Assembly: GCA_037440065.1 (NCBI GenBank)
Contig: JBBIUV010000016.1
Span: 558,001 to 622,000, forward strand
DNA length: 64,000 bases
Reading direction: 5' to 3'
DNA from: UBA1563 sp037440065
GTDB taxonomy: Bacteria > Bacteroidota > Ignavibacteria > Ignavibacteriales > Ignavibacteriaceae
Shown: positions 55,764 to 64,000 of the stretch, piece by piece
Layout: every line of letters starts with the position of its first letter
Position numbering within the stretch: position 1 is the first letter of the stretch
Made by a program: the position numbers and the translations under genes
The notes under the pieces: generated by a model
Databases searched by the model: none
The model's input: the letters and a program-made list of their open reading frames with translations, nothing else
Told to the model about the DNA's origin: nothing

Positions 55764-56642
55764 ATGAAGGAAATAATCCAATCATATTTGAAAGAATTAG
55801 AATCAACTAAAGGATATTCCCCTTTGACGATCAAAGCTTATTCAGAAGATTTGGAGCAGTTCCATTCCTTTTGTTGTTCGTTTAACAAAACTGATATAAA
55901 AATGATTACCGAACGAACGATCAAGAATTATTTAGTCTTCTTAAATGGTAAAGAACTTGAGAAATCGTCGATATCAAGAAAACTAACAGCTGTAAGAAGT
56001 TTTTTTTCGTATGCTTTTAAGAAAGAATTGATAGAAAAAAATTTAATCGCCTATACAAAAAATCCAAAGATAAAAAGAAAACTGCCGGAAGTTGTTCCGG
56101 AAAATCTTTATTTAGTACTCCTTCAAAATATTTCAATGGGAGAACACAAAGAAAAGAAGTTACACGCTGCAATTATAGAAGTATTATACGGTTGCTCGTT
56201 ACGTGTCTCCGAAGCTTGCAGCTTATTACTAAAGGATGTTGATTTTTCTTCCTCTTCAATCAGAGTAATTGGAAAAGGGAATAAAACTCGAATTGTTCCG
56301 TTAGGACAAGAATCAAAATTGATTCTTACTGATTATTTGCAAGTTCGATCAACAGATAAAAATCAAGAATATTTCTTTTTAAAAGCTGATGGAGCGCGGA
56401 TTTTATCGAATTATGTTTACCGGTTCGTCCATAAATATTTAAGTAACATAACCGATTTAAAAAAGAAAAGTCCACATATTTTTAGACACAGTTCTGCAAC
56501 ACATATGCTGAACCATGGGGCAGATTTGAACGCTGTAAAGGAAATCCTTGGACATTCAAATCTATCAACTACACAGATTTATACACAAGTGAGTATAGAA
56601 CGCTTAAAGAGCGTTTATAAACAAGCACATCCAAAATCATAA
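55764..56642 (+). CDS. Tyrosine recombinase (XerC/XerD type)
   Basis: The N-terminal SAM-like core-binding domain (1-90) precedes a catalytic domain with all pentad positions: Arg147, His238, Arg241, His264 and Tyr273, plus the GKGNKTR beta-hairpin lysine. The length of 292 residues is that of XerC/XerD, which resolve chromosome dimers at dif. The position in the housekeeping block after topA, with no phage genes nearby, argues against a mobile-element integrase. Confidence 0.9.
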   Translation: MKEIIQSYLKELESTKGYSPLTIKAYSEDLEQFHSFCCSFNKTDIKMITERTIKNYLVFLNGKELEKSSISRKLTAVRSFFSYAFKKELIEKNLIAYTKNPKIKRKLPEVVPENLYLVLLQNISMGEHKEKKLHAAIIEVLYGCSLRVSEACSLLLKDVDFSSSSIRVIGKGNKTRIVPLGQESKLILTDYLQVRSTDKNQEYFFLKADGARILSNYVYRFVHKYLSNITDLKKKSPHIFRHSSATHMLNHGADLNAVKEILGHSNLSTTQIYTQVSIERLKSVYKQAHPKS

Positions 56643-56655
56643 AAAGGAGTTCGCC

Positions 56656-56952
56656 ATGAATATCTCTATAACCGCCCGCAAATTCAAAGCTCATGAAACT
56701 CTTAAAGAATTCATCACCGATGAAGTTTCAAAGATCGATAAATTTTATGATAACATATTAGACATCGATGTTATTTTAAGTTACCAACCGAACAAAGACA
56801 CAACCAAAACTGCGGAGATCCTTGTAAAAGTCCCTGGACAAGTGCTTACCGCGAGTGAGGTTTCGGATGATTATAAAAAATCGACCGTCCTAGCTGTTGA
56901 AAAAATTCATCGCCAATTAGAAAAACTTAAAACAAAAAATAAATCTCACTAA
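56656..56952 (+). CDS. hpf: Short ribosome hibernation promoting factor
   Basis: The 98-residue protein has the HPF/RaiA fold: N-terminal ITARKFKAHETLKEFITDEV, a central VDVIL-type strand and a final VEKIHRQLEKLKTK helix. The short form binds the ribosome in dormancy with another factor. A strong ribosome site (AAAGGAG) lies 7 bases before the ATG, one of the best in the window. It is followed 2 bases later by hprK. Confidence 0.93.
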   Translation: MNISITARKFKAHETLKEFITDEVSKIDKFYDNILDIDVILSYQPNKDTTKTAEILVKVPGQVLTASEVSDDYKKSTVLAVEKIHRQLEKLKTKNKSH

Positions 56953-56954
56953 TT

Positions 56955-57971
56955 ATGATCAATATTGATAAAAACGCTATCTCGAGAAAACCATCAATTG
57001 ATGTGAATTTCTTTTACACGAACGCAAAATTAAAATTCAAATTAACATTGCATTCTGATGAGAGTGGTTTTAACCGTGAAATTAAAGATCAAAACGTACA
57101 CAGACCCGGCCTAGCGTTAGCCGGGTTTGTTGAATTATTTTCGTACGAGCGCGTTCAAATTTTTGGAAATACTGAAGTTACCTATCTCAGAAATCTTTCT
57201 GACGTAACGAGAATGAAAGCCCTAAAAAAAATCTTTGCATTCCCGATACCGTGTATAATCCTTACCGATGGTAATCAACCTTTTCCAGAGATGATTGAGT
57301 TAGCCAAGGAAAATCATGTTCCACTATTTTCATCAACACTCTTAACCACAAAATTAACCTATTTAATTAGTGATTTTCTTGATGATCAATTCGCTCCACG
57401 AGCTTCAATTCATGGGTCTTTTGTTGATGTGTATGGTGTAGGAATTCTTTTTATTGGAAAATCGGGAGTAGGGAAGAGTGAAGTAGCCTTAGATTTAATT
57501 GAAAGAGGTCATAGATTAGTAGGGGATGATGTTATAATTCTTACAAAAAAGGGTGAGGGGATTCTTATCGGAGCCGGTACCTCACTTGTAAAGCATTTTA
57601 TGGAAATCCGGGGATTAGGGATTCTGGATATTCAACAAATGTTTGGTGTTAGGGCCATTCGCCACCAAAAAAGATTGGAAGTTATCTGCGAGTTGGAAGT
57701 ATGGAATGAAAGTTCCACCTACACACGAACAGGACTTGATGAAACTTTAGAGAAAATCCTGGATGTGGAGATTCCCTATGTAAAACTTCCAATAATTCCG
57801 GGAAAAAATATTACAGTAATTTCTGAAGTTATTGCTCTGCATTATCTTTTAAAACATTATGGATATGATGCTGCAGAAGTCTTTAAGTCACGTTTGGAGA
57901 AGGCAATTTTGAGTAAAAGTAAAGAAAATCCTGAACGAGGGGTGAATTATTTTGAGCATGATTTCGAATAA
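56955..57971 (+). CDS. hprK: HPr kinase/phosphorylase
   Basis: The C-terminal kinase domain has a Walker-type loop GKSGVGKSEVALDLIERG near residue 168 and the HprK signature (EIRGLGILDIQQMFG). The N-terminal domain is of normal size. It phosphorylates HPr on Ser in bacteria with or without a sugar PTS; no HPr gene is present here. It is 2 bases from hpf. Confidence 0.94.
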   Translation: MINIDKNAISRKPSIDVNFFYTNAKLKFKLTLHSDESGFNREIKDQNVHRPGLALAGFVELFSYERVQIFGNTEVTYLRNLSDVTRMKALKKIFAFPIPCIILTDGNQPFPEMIELAKENHVPLFSSTLLTTKLTYLISDFLDDQFAPRASIHGSFVDVYGVGILFIGKSGVGKSEVALDLIERGHRLVGDDVIILTKKGEGILIGAGTSLVKHFMEIRGLGILDIQQMFGVRAIRHQKRLEVICELEVWNESSTYTRTGLDETLEKILDVEIPYVKLPIIPGKNITVISEVIALHYLLKHYGYDAAEVFKSRLEKAILSKSKENPERGVNYFEHDFE

Positions 57972-58000
57972 AATATTTTTTAGGTTTTCAGGAAAAATAG

Positions 58001-58032
58001 TTTGACAAAGAGGATTCGTTTGGTTATTTTCG
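58001..58032 (+). promoter_or_regulatory. Promoter for the M23 peptidase gene
   Basis: TTTG (58001-58004, within TTTGACA), 20 bases, then TATTTTCG (58025-58032, one mismatch to TAnnTTTG). The spacing matches the consensus promoter at 24968-24999. The start point would be about 58037-58040, only 3-6 bases before the ATG at 58043, so the transcript may be leaderless; no ribosome site is present. Confidence 0.5.
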
Positions 58033-58042
58033 CATACAAATT

Positions 58043-58939
58043 ATGAAGAAATTATACTATTTTAATTACAAATATTTAAGTTTCAGAGAAATCAAAGGGC
58101 TAAAATCAAAGCTAGCACTTTTGGTATTTCTATCTCTAATAATAATTTCTTCACTTGGATTTTTAATTTTAAATGAATTTTCCAAGAAAAAAGATTTCCC
58201 AACCGATCAAGCTTTTCAACAAAAAATAGAATCACTAATAACCAATTACCAAAAAGTAAATACCCAACTTGATAGCCTATTAAAGGTTAACAATGAGCTA
58301 AGAATAGCTGCAAATCTACCGGCTATCTCTAAAGAAGAGAATGAGTTAGGTGTCGGTGGCGGCGAATTCGATTTAAGTTATGATTTTAAGAACAGTATCA
58401 GCACAAATGGATTAAAAGCGGTTGATTCTTTCGTCGATAAACTCTTAACAAAAATTAAATTTGAAAAACAGAATGTTGAAGATATTTCATCGGCTTTACA
58501 GAGAAACGAAGAACTGTATAAAGATATTCCTGCAATAAAACCTTGTTCAGGTTCTCTTGCGGATCATGGGTTCGGGATGCGCTTACATCCCATTTTACAC
58601 GTAAACCGAATGCACAACGGATTGGATATTATTACTAATGTTGGAACTCCAGTTTATGCTTCGGGTGGCGGGGTAATCGATTTTGTGGGTAATAAAAATG
58701 GTTTTGGTCTCTGTGTGGAAATTGATCATGGTTTTGGGTATAGAACGATATATGGACACCTTTCAAGAACAAAAGCAAAACAAGGTCAAAAAGTTACTAG
58801 AAATACCTTAATTGCCTTTACTGGAAATACAGGTCTTTCAGCTGGTCCGCATCTCCACTATGAAGTTTTACATGATGGAGTTAATCTTGATCCTGAACTT
58901 TTCTTTTTTAACGATTCACAATTATTTGCTAATAATTAA
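58043..58939 (+). CDS. M23 family peptidase (membrane-anchored)
   Basis: One membrane helix near residues 28-47 and a coiled coil near 60-90 precede a C-terminal M23 (LytM-like) domain. Metal ligands are visible in RLHPILHVNRMHNGLDI and HLHYE. M23 domains cut peptidoglycan or control amidases. It has its own promoter at 58001-58032. The length and order (helix, coil, M23) fit the MepM/EnvC-like group. Confidence 0.9.
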   Translation: MKKLYYFNYKYLSFREIKGLKSKLALLVFLSLIIISSLGFLILNEFSKKKDFPTDQAFQQKIESLITNYQKVNTQLDSLLKVNNELRIAANLPAISKEENELGVGGGEFDLSYDFKNSISTNGLKAVDSFVDKLLTKIKFEKQNVEDISSALQRNEELYKDIPAIKPCSGSLADHGFGMRLHPILHVNRMHNGLDIITNVGTPVYASGGGVIDFVGNKNGFGLCVEIDHGFGYRTIYGHLSRTKAKQGQKVTRNTLIAFTGNTGLSAGPHLHYEVLHDGVNLDPELFFFNDSQLFANN

Positions 58940-58957
58940 TACTGAGGATTTTGTTTT

Positions 58958-59179
58958 ATGATTTGGACTATTGAATTAGCCTCATTTTTGGATGATGCAC
59001 CGTGGCCAGCCACAAAAGATGAGCTAATTGATTATTGTGAAAGAATTGGAACACCTTTAGAAGTAATCGAAAACCTAAAAGAGTTGGAAGATTCTGAAGA
59101 GCCATATGAATCGATCGAAGATATTTGGCCTGACTATCCAACGGATGAAGATTTCTTCTATAACGAAGATGAAATTTAA
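58958..59179 (+). CDS. DUF2795 protein
   Basis: The 73-residue acidic protein has the DUF2795 layout: WTIELASFLDDAPWPATKDELIDYCERIGTPLEVIENL. It has no signal peptide. Members are small and of unknown function, found beside many housekeeping genes. It is separated from the M23 gene by 18 bases and is followed by a clear terminator. Confidence 0.85.
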   Translation: MIWTIELASFLDDAPWPATKDELIDYCERIGTPLEVIENLKELEDSEEPYESIEDIWPDYPTDEDFFYNEDEI

Positions 59180-59201
59180 ATATCTGAAATACTAAACATT
59201 T

Positions 59202-59226
59202 AAGGCACTTTTTGGGTGCCTTTTTT
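59202..59226 (+). terminator. Intrinsic terminator
   Basis: A 7-base stem AAGGCAC/GTGCCTT with a 7-base loop is followed by six T (59221-59226). It ends the transcript of the M23-DUF2795 genes. Because it lies before 59240, an upstream in-frame start at 59216 for the next gene is rejected. Confidence 0.85.
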
Positions 59227-59239
59227 ATTGATTGATAAG

Positions 59240-60325
59240 ATGTGGCATAATACAATTGGACAGGAAAAAATTCAACGTTCATTGACTCACCTAGCTAAGA
59301 GCAAAGCGTTGCACCATGCATTGATTTTTCATGGTGAAGAGGGATTGGGGATGGACTCTATTGCTATACAATTTGCTCAATTTATAGTAGATAAGTCCTC
59401 CAAATTTGAGAAATTTATAGATAACCCCAATATAAAATTCATTTGTGCTTTGCCAAGAGGGAAAAATGAAACTGAATCTGACGGTCCTCTGGACAAGATT
59501 CCAATAACAGAATTTGAAAAAATTAAAAGCGAGTTGGGGAAAAAAGGAACCAATCCATATTATGAACTTGAAATTCCAAATGCAAACGATATTAAAATTA
59601 ACAGTATCAGGGAAATCCAAAAATATTTAATACTTAAAACAGAAATCGATCAAAAAAGAGTGATTATCATCTCAAATGCAGATTTAATGAATGAAACCGC
59701 TCAGAATGCATTACTAAAAAACTTAGAAGAACCTCCGGAAAACATCTATTTCATTTTAACAACAACAAAATTAAATTATTTACGCGAAACTATCAGATCA
59801 AGATGCCAGGAATTTCAGTTTTCTCCTTTGTCCAGCTCTGAAATTGAGGAAATACTGATCAATTTCTTTGAAATTGATCCAGAAGCAGCACATGTAGCTA
59901 GTCGAATAGCTGAAGGATCGTTTACAAAAGCATTAGATTTATTGAAATCGGACATTGACTTTTTCCTAGAAAAGACCATTTCAATTTTAAGATTTGGATT
60001 AGTTGGGAAATACTATTCTTGTTTAAAAGAGATTAACGAAATTGGTACAAAAGATGAAAACGATTTTAAACAATTAATCCGCTTTATAATATATTGGCTT
60101 TATGAATTACGTTCGTCGAGAGACGGAAAAATTCCATATTATTTCGTAAATCAAAAAGAAACTATCGAAAAATTTAATTTTAAATATGGGAAAATCGACC
60201 TCTCAAAGATCATAAACGATTGTGAAAATCTTTTATATCAGATTACTAATACCAACGTGAATATTAATATTTTAAAATTCCGACTAGTAACGCTCTTATC
60301 ATCACTCATGAAAATTAAAAAATAG
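59240..60325 (+). CDS. holB: DNA polymerase III delta-prime-like clamp loader subunit
   Basis: The DnaX-like N-terminal ATPase fold is seen from GQEKIQRSL, with the SNADLMNETAQNALLKNLEEPPE segment and RSRCQEFQF. The P-loop reads GEEGLGMDS and lacks the invariant Lys, so it should not hydrolyse ATP, as is known for delta-prime. It loads the sliding clamp. The ATG at 59240 follows the terminator. It is probably transcribed from a promoter I cannot identify. Confidence 0.85.
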   Translation: MWHNTIGQEKIQRSLTHLAKSKALHHALIFHGEEGLGMDSIAIQFAQFIVDKSSKFEKFIDNPNIKFICALPRGKNETESDGPLDKIPITEFEKIKSELGKKGTNPYYELEIPNANDIKINSIREIQKYLILKTEIDQKRVIIISNADLMNETAQNALLKNLEEPPENIYFILTTTKLNYLRETIRSRCQEFQFSPLSSSEIEEILINFFEIDPEAAHVASRIAEGSFTKALDLLKSDIDFFLEKTISILRFGLVGKYYSCLKEINEIGTKDENDFKQLIRFIIYWLYELRSSRDGKIPYYFVNQKETIEKFNFKYGKIDLSKIINDCENLLYQITNTNVNINILKFRLVTLLSSLMKIKK

Positions 60326-60336
60326 AAAGGGAAGTT

Positions 60337-61185
60337 ATGATTAAGCAAATCTCAGTTATCGGTGGTGGAACCATGGGAAATGGCATCGCAACCGTTTTCG
60401 CTATTAATAATTATGCTGTAAATCTAGTTGAACTTGATCAGCAAAAGATTGATAATGCTTTTGCATCTATTGCGAACAATTTAAATAGAATGACAAAAAA
60501 AGGAACCATATCGGAAGTGCAAAGTAAAACAGCGCAAAGTAATTTATTTCCCGTCATCGGGATTGAAAATACTCCATCAACCAGTGATTTAGTGATCGAA
60601 GCGATTTATGAAAATAAATCTGCCAAAATTGAAATATTTAGGCAGTTACAACAAATCATTAATCAAGATGGCATATTTGCCTCGAACACTTCATCTATTT
60701 CAATCACCGAATTAGCAAACGTTTGCAGACCTGAAAAATTTATTGGAATGCATTTCATGAATCCGGTTCCGGTAATGAAGCTAATTGAAATTATAAGAGG
60801 TTTTTCTACATCCGATAATACATTTAAAACTATATATGATTTGTCTGTGGCAATTGGTAAAACACCATGCGAGGTAAATGATTATCCTGGGTTCATCTCC
60901 AATAGAATACTAATGCCAATGATTAACGAAGCAATCTTTGCTTTAATGGAGGGGGTTGCCAAGGTTGAAGAAATTGACACAATTATGAAATTGGGGATGA
61001 ATCATCCTATGGGACCATTAACTTTGGCAGATTTTATTGGCTTAGATGTTTGCTTAGCGATAATGGAAGTTTTGTACACAGGCTATAACGATTCAAAATA
61101 TCGCCCTTGCCCCTTATTAAAGAAAATGGTTGCAGCGGGCAAATTAGGTCGAAAAAGTGGTGAAGGGTTCTATAAATACAATTAA
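60337..61185 (+). CDS. 3-hydroxyacyl-CoA dehydrogenase (3-hydroxybutyryl-CoA type)
   Basis: The N-terminal NAD site GGGTMGNGIA opens the fold; the catalytic region has SNTSSISI and GMHFMNPVPVMKLIEII, including the active His. The length (282 residues) is that of single-function 3-hydroxybutyryl-CoA dehydrogenases. It oxidises a 3-hydroxyacyl-CoA with NAD, or runs in reverse. It is preceded by AAGGGAAG and lies 11 bases from the holB gene; no other beta-oxidation genes are nearby. Confidence 0.93.
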   Translation: MIKQISVIGGGTMGNGIATVFAINNYAVNLVELDQQKIDNAFASIANNLNRMTKKGTISEVQSKTAQSNLFPVIGIENTPSTSDLVIEAIYENKSAKIEIFRQLQQIINQDGIFASNTSSISITELANVCRPEKFIGMHFMNPVPVMKLIEIIRGFSTSDNTFKTIYDLSVAIGKTPCEVNDYPGFISNRILMPMINEAIFALMEGVAKVEEIDTIMKLGMNHPMGPLTLADFIGLDVCLAIMEVLYTGYNDSKYRPCPLLKKMVAAGKLGRKSGEGFYKYN

Positions 61186-61271
61186 TCGAAATATTTAATG
61201 TGACACCCAAAAATAATTGGAACAACATTAATGCACGATAATGTATATTATGTAAACTTATACAAATATTT

Positions 61272-62201
61272 CTAAGCTAAAATGATTTTTTGCTTTTGCT
61301 CTATCACACGAATCTCAATTTTTTTATCCCCTTCTGCTAATTCAATGGTTTCACCATCGGTGTGGATGTAGATTTTTTCAGAAGTTGAATAAGTTAACTT
61401 CTGAAATTTATAAGTAAATACATTTCTATTTTTAACATGTGTTCCAAAAATTGCTAGTGGTAAAACTCGTAACAATGTTATTTTGGAAATGTTCTTTGCC
61501 ACACAGAGATTTAAATATCCATCATTTATTTCTGCTCCAGGATTAAGTTTAAAACCTCCACCGGCTGTTTCTGTATTACCAACTGTAAAAATAAATAATT
61601 TCTCTTTAACGGTTACTCCATGCGCAGGAATTTCAAGTTTACTCTTTGGAGCCTTGTATGAGATTAAACTCATAAAAACTGAGACTAAATAAAGTAGTAA
61701 GCCTTTTAAATATTTAATTGATTTTATTTTATGCGCTACTTGAGCGTCAAATCCAATACCCAAACTTGATATGAATTTCTTATCAACAATTACATTGTCA
61801 TCTATGCTGATACATAAGTGACCCATATCACATGCGCCAATTTTGTCACTAACAAGATACTTCTCTATAGAAAATCCTTTCTTTAGGTTACCTATTGCTC
61901 TTGCAAAATCATTTCCGGATCCTACGGGTATAACTCCCAAACTTATCAGATCATTATTGTTTACCCCATTAATAATCTCATTTAACGAACCATCGCCACC
62001 GATTGAGTATACAATTGAATCAGAATTTGAAATGGTTTTTACTATTTCGGTAGCATGACCCGGGTATTTGGTAATAATTAAATTTTCTTTTGGAATACCT
62101 AACTGGTGGAGCAATTTATTCATATGAGGGATTAACTCTGCTCCCTTTCCTTTTCCTGCGTTAGGATTTAATATAAATAATGTATTATTTATAATTGACA
62201 T
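61272..62201 (-). CDS. Diacylglycerol kinase-family lipid kinase (YegS-like)
   Basis: The DAGK catalytic fold shows LNPNAGKGKG near residue 11, GGDGSLNEIINGV near 67 and GSGNDFARAIG near 94. The C-terminal beta domain ends near GETIELAEGDKKIEIRVI. The family phosphorylates diacylglycerol or related lipids. The substrate is not certain from sequence. It lies 34 bases downstream of ftsY on the same strand. Confidence 0.9.
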   Translation of the reverse strand: MSIINNTLFILNPNAGKGKGAELIPHMNKLLHQLGIPKENLIITKYPGHATEIVKTISNSDSIVYSIGGDGSLNEIINGVNNNDLISLGVIPVGSGNDFARAIGNLKKGFSIEKYLVSDKIGACDMGHLCISIDDNVIVDKKFISSLGIGFDAQVAHKIKSIKYLKGLLLYLVSVFMSLISYKAPKSKLEIPAHGVTVKEKLFIFTVGNTETAGGGFKLNPGAEINDGYLNLCVAKNISKITLLRVLPLAIFGTHVKNRNVFTYKFQKLTYSTSEKIYIHTDGETIELAEGDKKIEIRVIEQKQKIILA

Positions 62202-62235
62202 TCAGTTATATTTATAATAGATGGAATAATAATGA

Positions 62236-63180
62236 TTAATCAGCTTGAATTAATGTTCTCACGAATATATTTTTATCGAAATTTTGCAAATCGTCAATTC
62301 CTTCACCAACTCCAATATAAGGTATTTTCAATCTTAATTCTTTCGCAATCCGAAATAGAATTCCCCCTTTGGCCGTTCCATCCAATTTAGTTATGATAAG
62401 TCCGGTTAATTTAACCGATTCAGAAAAGGCTTTAGCCTGTTGAATGCCATTTTGACCAGTGCTCCCATCAACTACTAAAAACACATCATTTGGAGCGTAA
62501 TCAAGAAGCTTTGCAATAACCCGTTTAATTTTTGATAGTTCATCCATCAAATTATTTTTGGTGTGTAATCTTCCAGCTGTATCAATTAAAACAACATCCG
62601 CTTTTTCATCAATTGCCTTTTTCACGGTTTCATAGACTACAGCAGAAGGATCGGATCCACCGGTTTTTTGAACGATACTAACGTTAGCTCTTTGGGCCCA
62701 TATTTCGAGTTGCTCATTTGCAGCAGCCCGAAAGGTATCTGCTGCCCCAATAATTACTTTCTTCCCTGCCTGTCTAAAATTATGCGCCATTTTACCGACT
62801 GTAGTTGTTTTACCGGCTCCATTCACTCCTACAACCAGAATCACAAAAGGCTTAAATTTGTTAAATTCAGGTTCGTAATCATCTGTTTCAACTGCTTTTT
62901 TTAGAATATTAATTAGGGAGATTTGCAAGATTTTATAAATTGTCGCTCCATTGCGAACTTCTTCATTTACTAAATTCTTCTTAACGTCCTCGATAATCTC
63001 GGAAGAAAGCTCAACTCCCATATCAGAAGTAATTAAGATTTCTTCTAATTCATGGAATATGTCTTCGTCCAGTTTCGCTTTGCCCGTCACAGCTTCTGTT
63101 ATACGGTTAAATATAGCAGTCCTGGTTTTTGCTAGCCCTGAAGTCAATTTTGTAATATTAATATTTTTAAATAAGCCCAT
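62236..63180 (-). CDS. ftsY: Signal recognition particle receptor FtsY
   Basis: This is the NG GTPase core: VGVNGAGKTTTVGKMA (G1), DTFRAAANEQL, DTAGRLHTK (G3) and TKLDGTAKGG (G4). The acidic N-terminal A domain of E. coli FtsY is absent, and the length of 314 residues fits the short form. It docks the SRP-ribosome complex at the membrane. Its start overlaps pgsA by 14 bases. Confidence 0.96.
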   Translation of the reverse strand: MGLFKNINITKLTSGLAKTRTAIFNRITEAVTGKAKLDEDIFHELEEILITSDMGVELSSEIIEDVKKNLVNEEVRNGATIYKILQISLINILKKAVETDDYEPEFNKFKPFVILVVGVNGAGKTTTVGKMAHNFRQAGKKVIIGAADTFRAAANEQLEIWAQRANVSIVQKTGGSDPSAVVYETVKKAIDEKADVVLIDTAGRLHTKNNLMDELSKIKRVIAKLLDYAPNDVFLVVDGSTGQNGIQQAKAFSESVKLTGLIITKLDGTAKGGILFRIAKELRLKIPYIGVGEGIDDLQNFDKNIFVRTLIQAD

Positions 63181-63736
63181 TTTTTCTCTTTTTAATGAAT
63201 TCCACTGCTCTAATTGAGTAAGCGATTAATGATAGAAACGATAGAATGATAATGACATAATAAACACTCAGATAAAAGTAACTCGACTTCTCAACTGAAA
63301 AGCAGATCATAAAAACAAAAAAAGCGAAAATTGTAACGGTAATTTTTCCAAGAAAATTGGATGGCAAAACTTTGTCAAGATATCTCGCTAAAAGTATTCC
63401 ACCTAAGAAAATAATCGCATCCCTACCTATCAAAACAAAAAACAGTAACGGACTAATCTCACCAATTAAAAACAGTTTATAAATTAAAACGGCTGCACAA
63501 ACTTTATCAGCTAACGGATCAATAACCTTTCCTAATTCAGTTACCTGGTTAAATTTTCTTGCAAAAAAACCATCTGCCCAATCGGTGAATACAACAAGTA
63601 CTCCTACCAGAATGATTACAACTCTTGTGTTATAATCTTGAAAATCATTTAATAAAAACCAGAATGGAATAGCCAGAAAAAGTCTTAATAAACTTAATCC
63701 ATTGGAAATTGTAATATCACTTTTATTTATTTTCAT
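63167..63736 (-). CDS. pgsA: CDP-alcohol phosphatidyltransferase (PgsA-like)
   Basis: Several membrane helices surround the family signature DWADGFFARKFNQVTELGKV followed by DPLADK, which contains all four metal-binding Asp. It makes phosphatidylglycerol phosphate if it is PgsA; other CDP-alcohol transferases share the motif. The start overlaps the upstream gene by 4 bases and its end overlaps ftsY by 14. Confidence 0.85.
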   Translation of the reverse strand: MKINKSDITISNGLSLLRLFLAIPFWFLLNDFQDYNTRVVIILVGVLVVFTDWADGFFARKFNQVTELGKVIDPLADKVCAAVLIYKLFLIGEISPLLFFVLIGRDAIIFLGGILLARYLDKVLPSNFLGKITVTIFAFFVFMICFSVEKSSYFYLSVYYVIIILSFLSLIAYSIRAVEFIKKRKNGLI

Positions 63737-64000
63737 CTGATTATTGCTAATTTACCAACTTTTTGGTCAACTTCGTTTTTGTTATTGTCCAATTGTTTGA
63801 TCATATATAAGTAAACACCTGAATTGACAAAATTGCCGTTTATATCTCTCAAATCCCATGTTAATCCCCCGTTACCGTCTGTTTCAAATATATGATTAAT
63901 TTTATTTCCCGACAAAGAATAGATTAATATTTCTGCGTACTGCGGGAGATTTGCGAATGTAACCACTCCATTTGATATTTTGGCAGGGCTCGGATATACA
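63733..64000 (-). CDS. C-terminus of an exported protein with a T9SS-like sorting domain, truncated by window edge
   Basis: The minus-strand frame is open to the window end, so the N-terminal part lies beyond 64000. The visible sequence begins VYPSPAKISNGVVTFANLP and continues IYSLSGNKINHI, with a later SGVYLYMIKQLD and final KVGKLAIIR. This is the pattern of type A sorting or FlgD-like C-terminal domains used in T9SS export. The last codons overlap the pgsA start by 4 bases, an odd tight coupling of a secreted protein to lipid synthesis. Confidence 0.75.
   Translation of the reverse strand, partial: VYPSPAKISNGVVTFANLPQYAEILIYSLSGNKINHIFETDGNGGLTWDLRDINGNFVNSGVYLYMIKQLDNNKNEVDQKVGKLAIIR

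Noticed and set aside
55764..56642. Phage or integrative-element integrase
   Set aside because: The size and the full Xer pattern fit a chromosomal recombinase; there is no att repeat, tRNA target or phage gene nearby.
59216..59239. Earlier GTG start for the delta-prime gene
   Set aside because: It lies within the terminator hairpin at 59202-59226; ATG 59240 starts the conserved sequence.

Overview
The window reads as a low-GC chromosomal segment from a member of the Ignavibacteria/Melioribacter side of the Bacteroidota-Chlorobi lineage. The evidence is a C-terminal type IX secretion (T9SS) sorting domain on the protein encoded at 36142-39189 and a similar one at the right edge, SusC-like carboxypeptidase-regulatory TonB receptors, a seven-helix AraC regulator, an electron-bifurcating [FeFe] hydrogenase, and promoters of the Bacteroidota form (TTTG, about 20 bases, TAnnTTTG). 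The phylum is an inference; there is no rRNA in the window.

Bases 1-20386 are a co-directional signalling region on the + strand. A hybrid histidine kinase cut by the left edge is followed by a TonB receptor, a YfiR-like periplasmic protein, a CHASE8-type hybrid kinase and a bacteriohemerythrin. Next come a REC-kinase-REC protein, a lone REC, a REC-PP2C phosphatase, a SiaB-like kinase, a SiaC-like switch protein, a small helical protein and a 1261-residue TPR protein with three CbxX/CfqX AAA+ modules. I read 13808-20386 as a Sia-type partner switch joined to an AAA+ machine where a diguanylate cyclase would be expected. This is the strongest candidate for an undescribed system here.

Bases 20559-26990 are accessory: a membrane AraC regulator tail-to-tail with a TonB receptor, a porin-like protein with a consensus promoter, a long imperfect palindrome, a lipoprotein, a DUF3995 membrane protein and a methyltransferase. 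Bases 27371-35574 hold hydC-hydB-hydA for an NAD- and ferredoxin-linked [FeFe] hydrogenase, then a [FeFe]-hydrogenase-like domain fused to a histidine kinase, a REC protein and a REC-PAS kinase, probably a hydrogen or redox sensing branch. The maturases HydE, HydF and HydG are not in the window.

Bases 35606-39189 carry a small zinc-ribbon protein, a possible 26-residue membrane peptide and a large T9SS-exported protein, all on the minus strand. From 39522 to 61185 lies a tightly packed + strand housekeeping block: HNH protein, trpS, scpA, scpB, pseudouridine synthase, dacB, lysS, envelope proteins, a C-terminal processing protease, ybeY, a Smg-like protein, topA, a tyrosine recombinase, hpf, hprK, an M23 peptidase, a DUF2795 protein, a terminator, a delta-prime subunit and a 3-hydroxyacyl-CoA dehydrogenase. 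Many of these genes overlap or sit within 15 bases of each other. The right end (61272-64000) is minus strand: a lipid kinase, ftsY, a CDP-alcohol phosphatidyltransferase and the C-terminus of another exported protein. No rRNA, tRNA, CRISPR array or insertion sequence was recognised.
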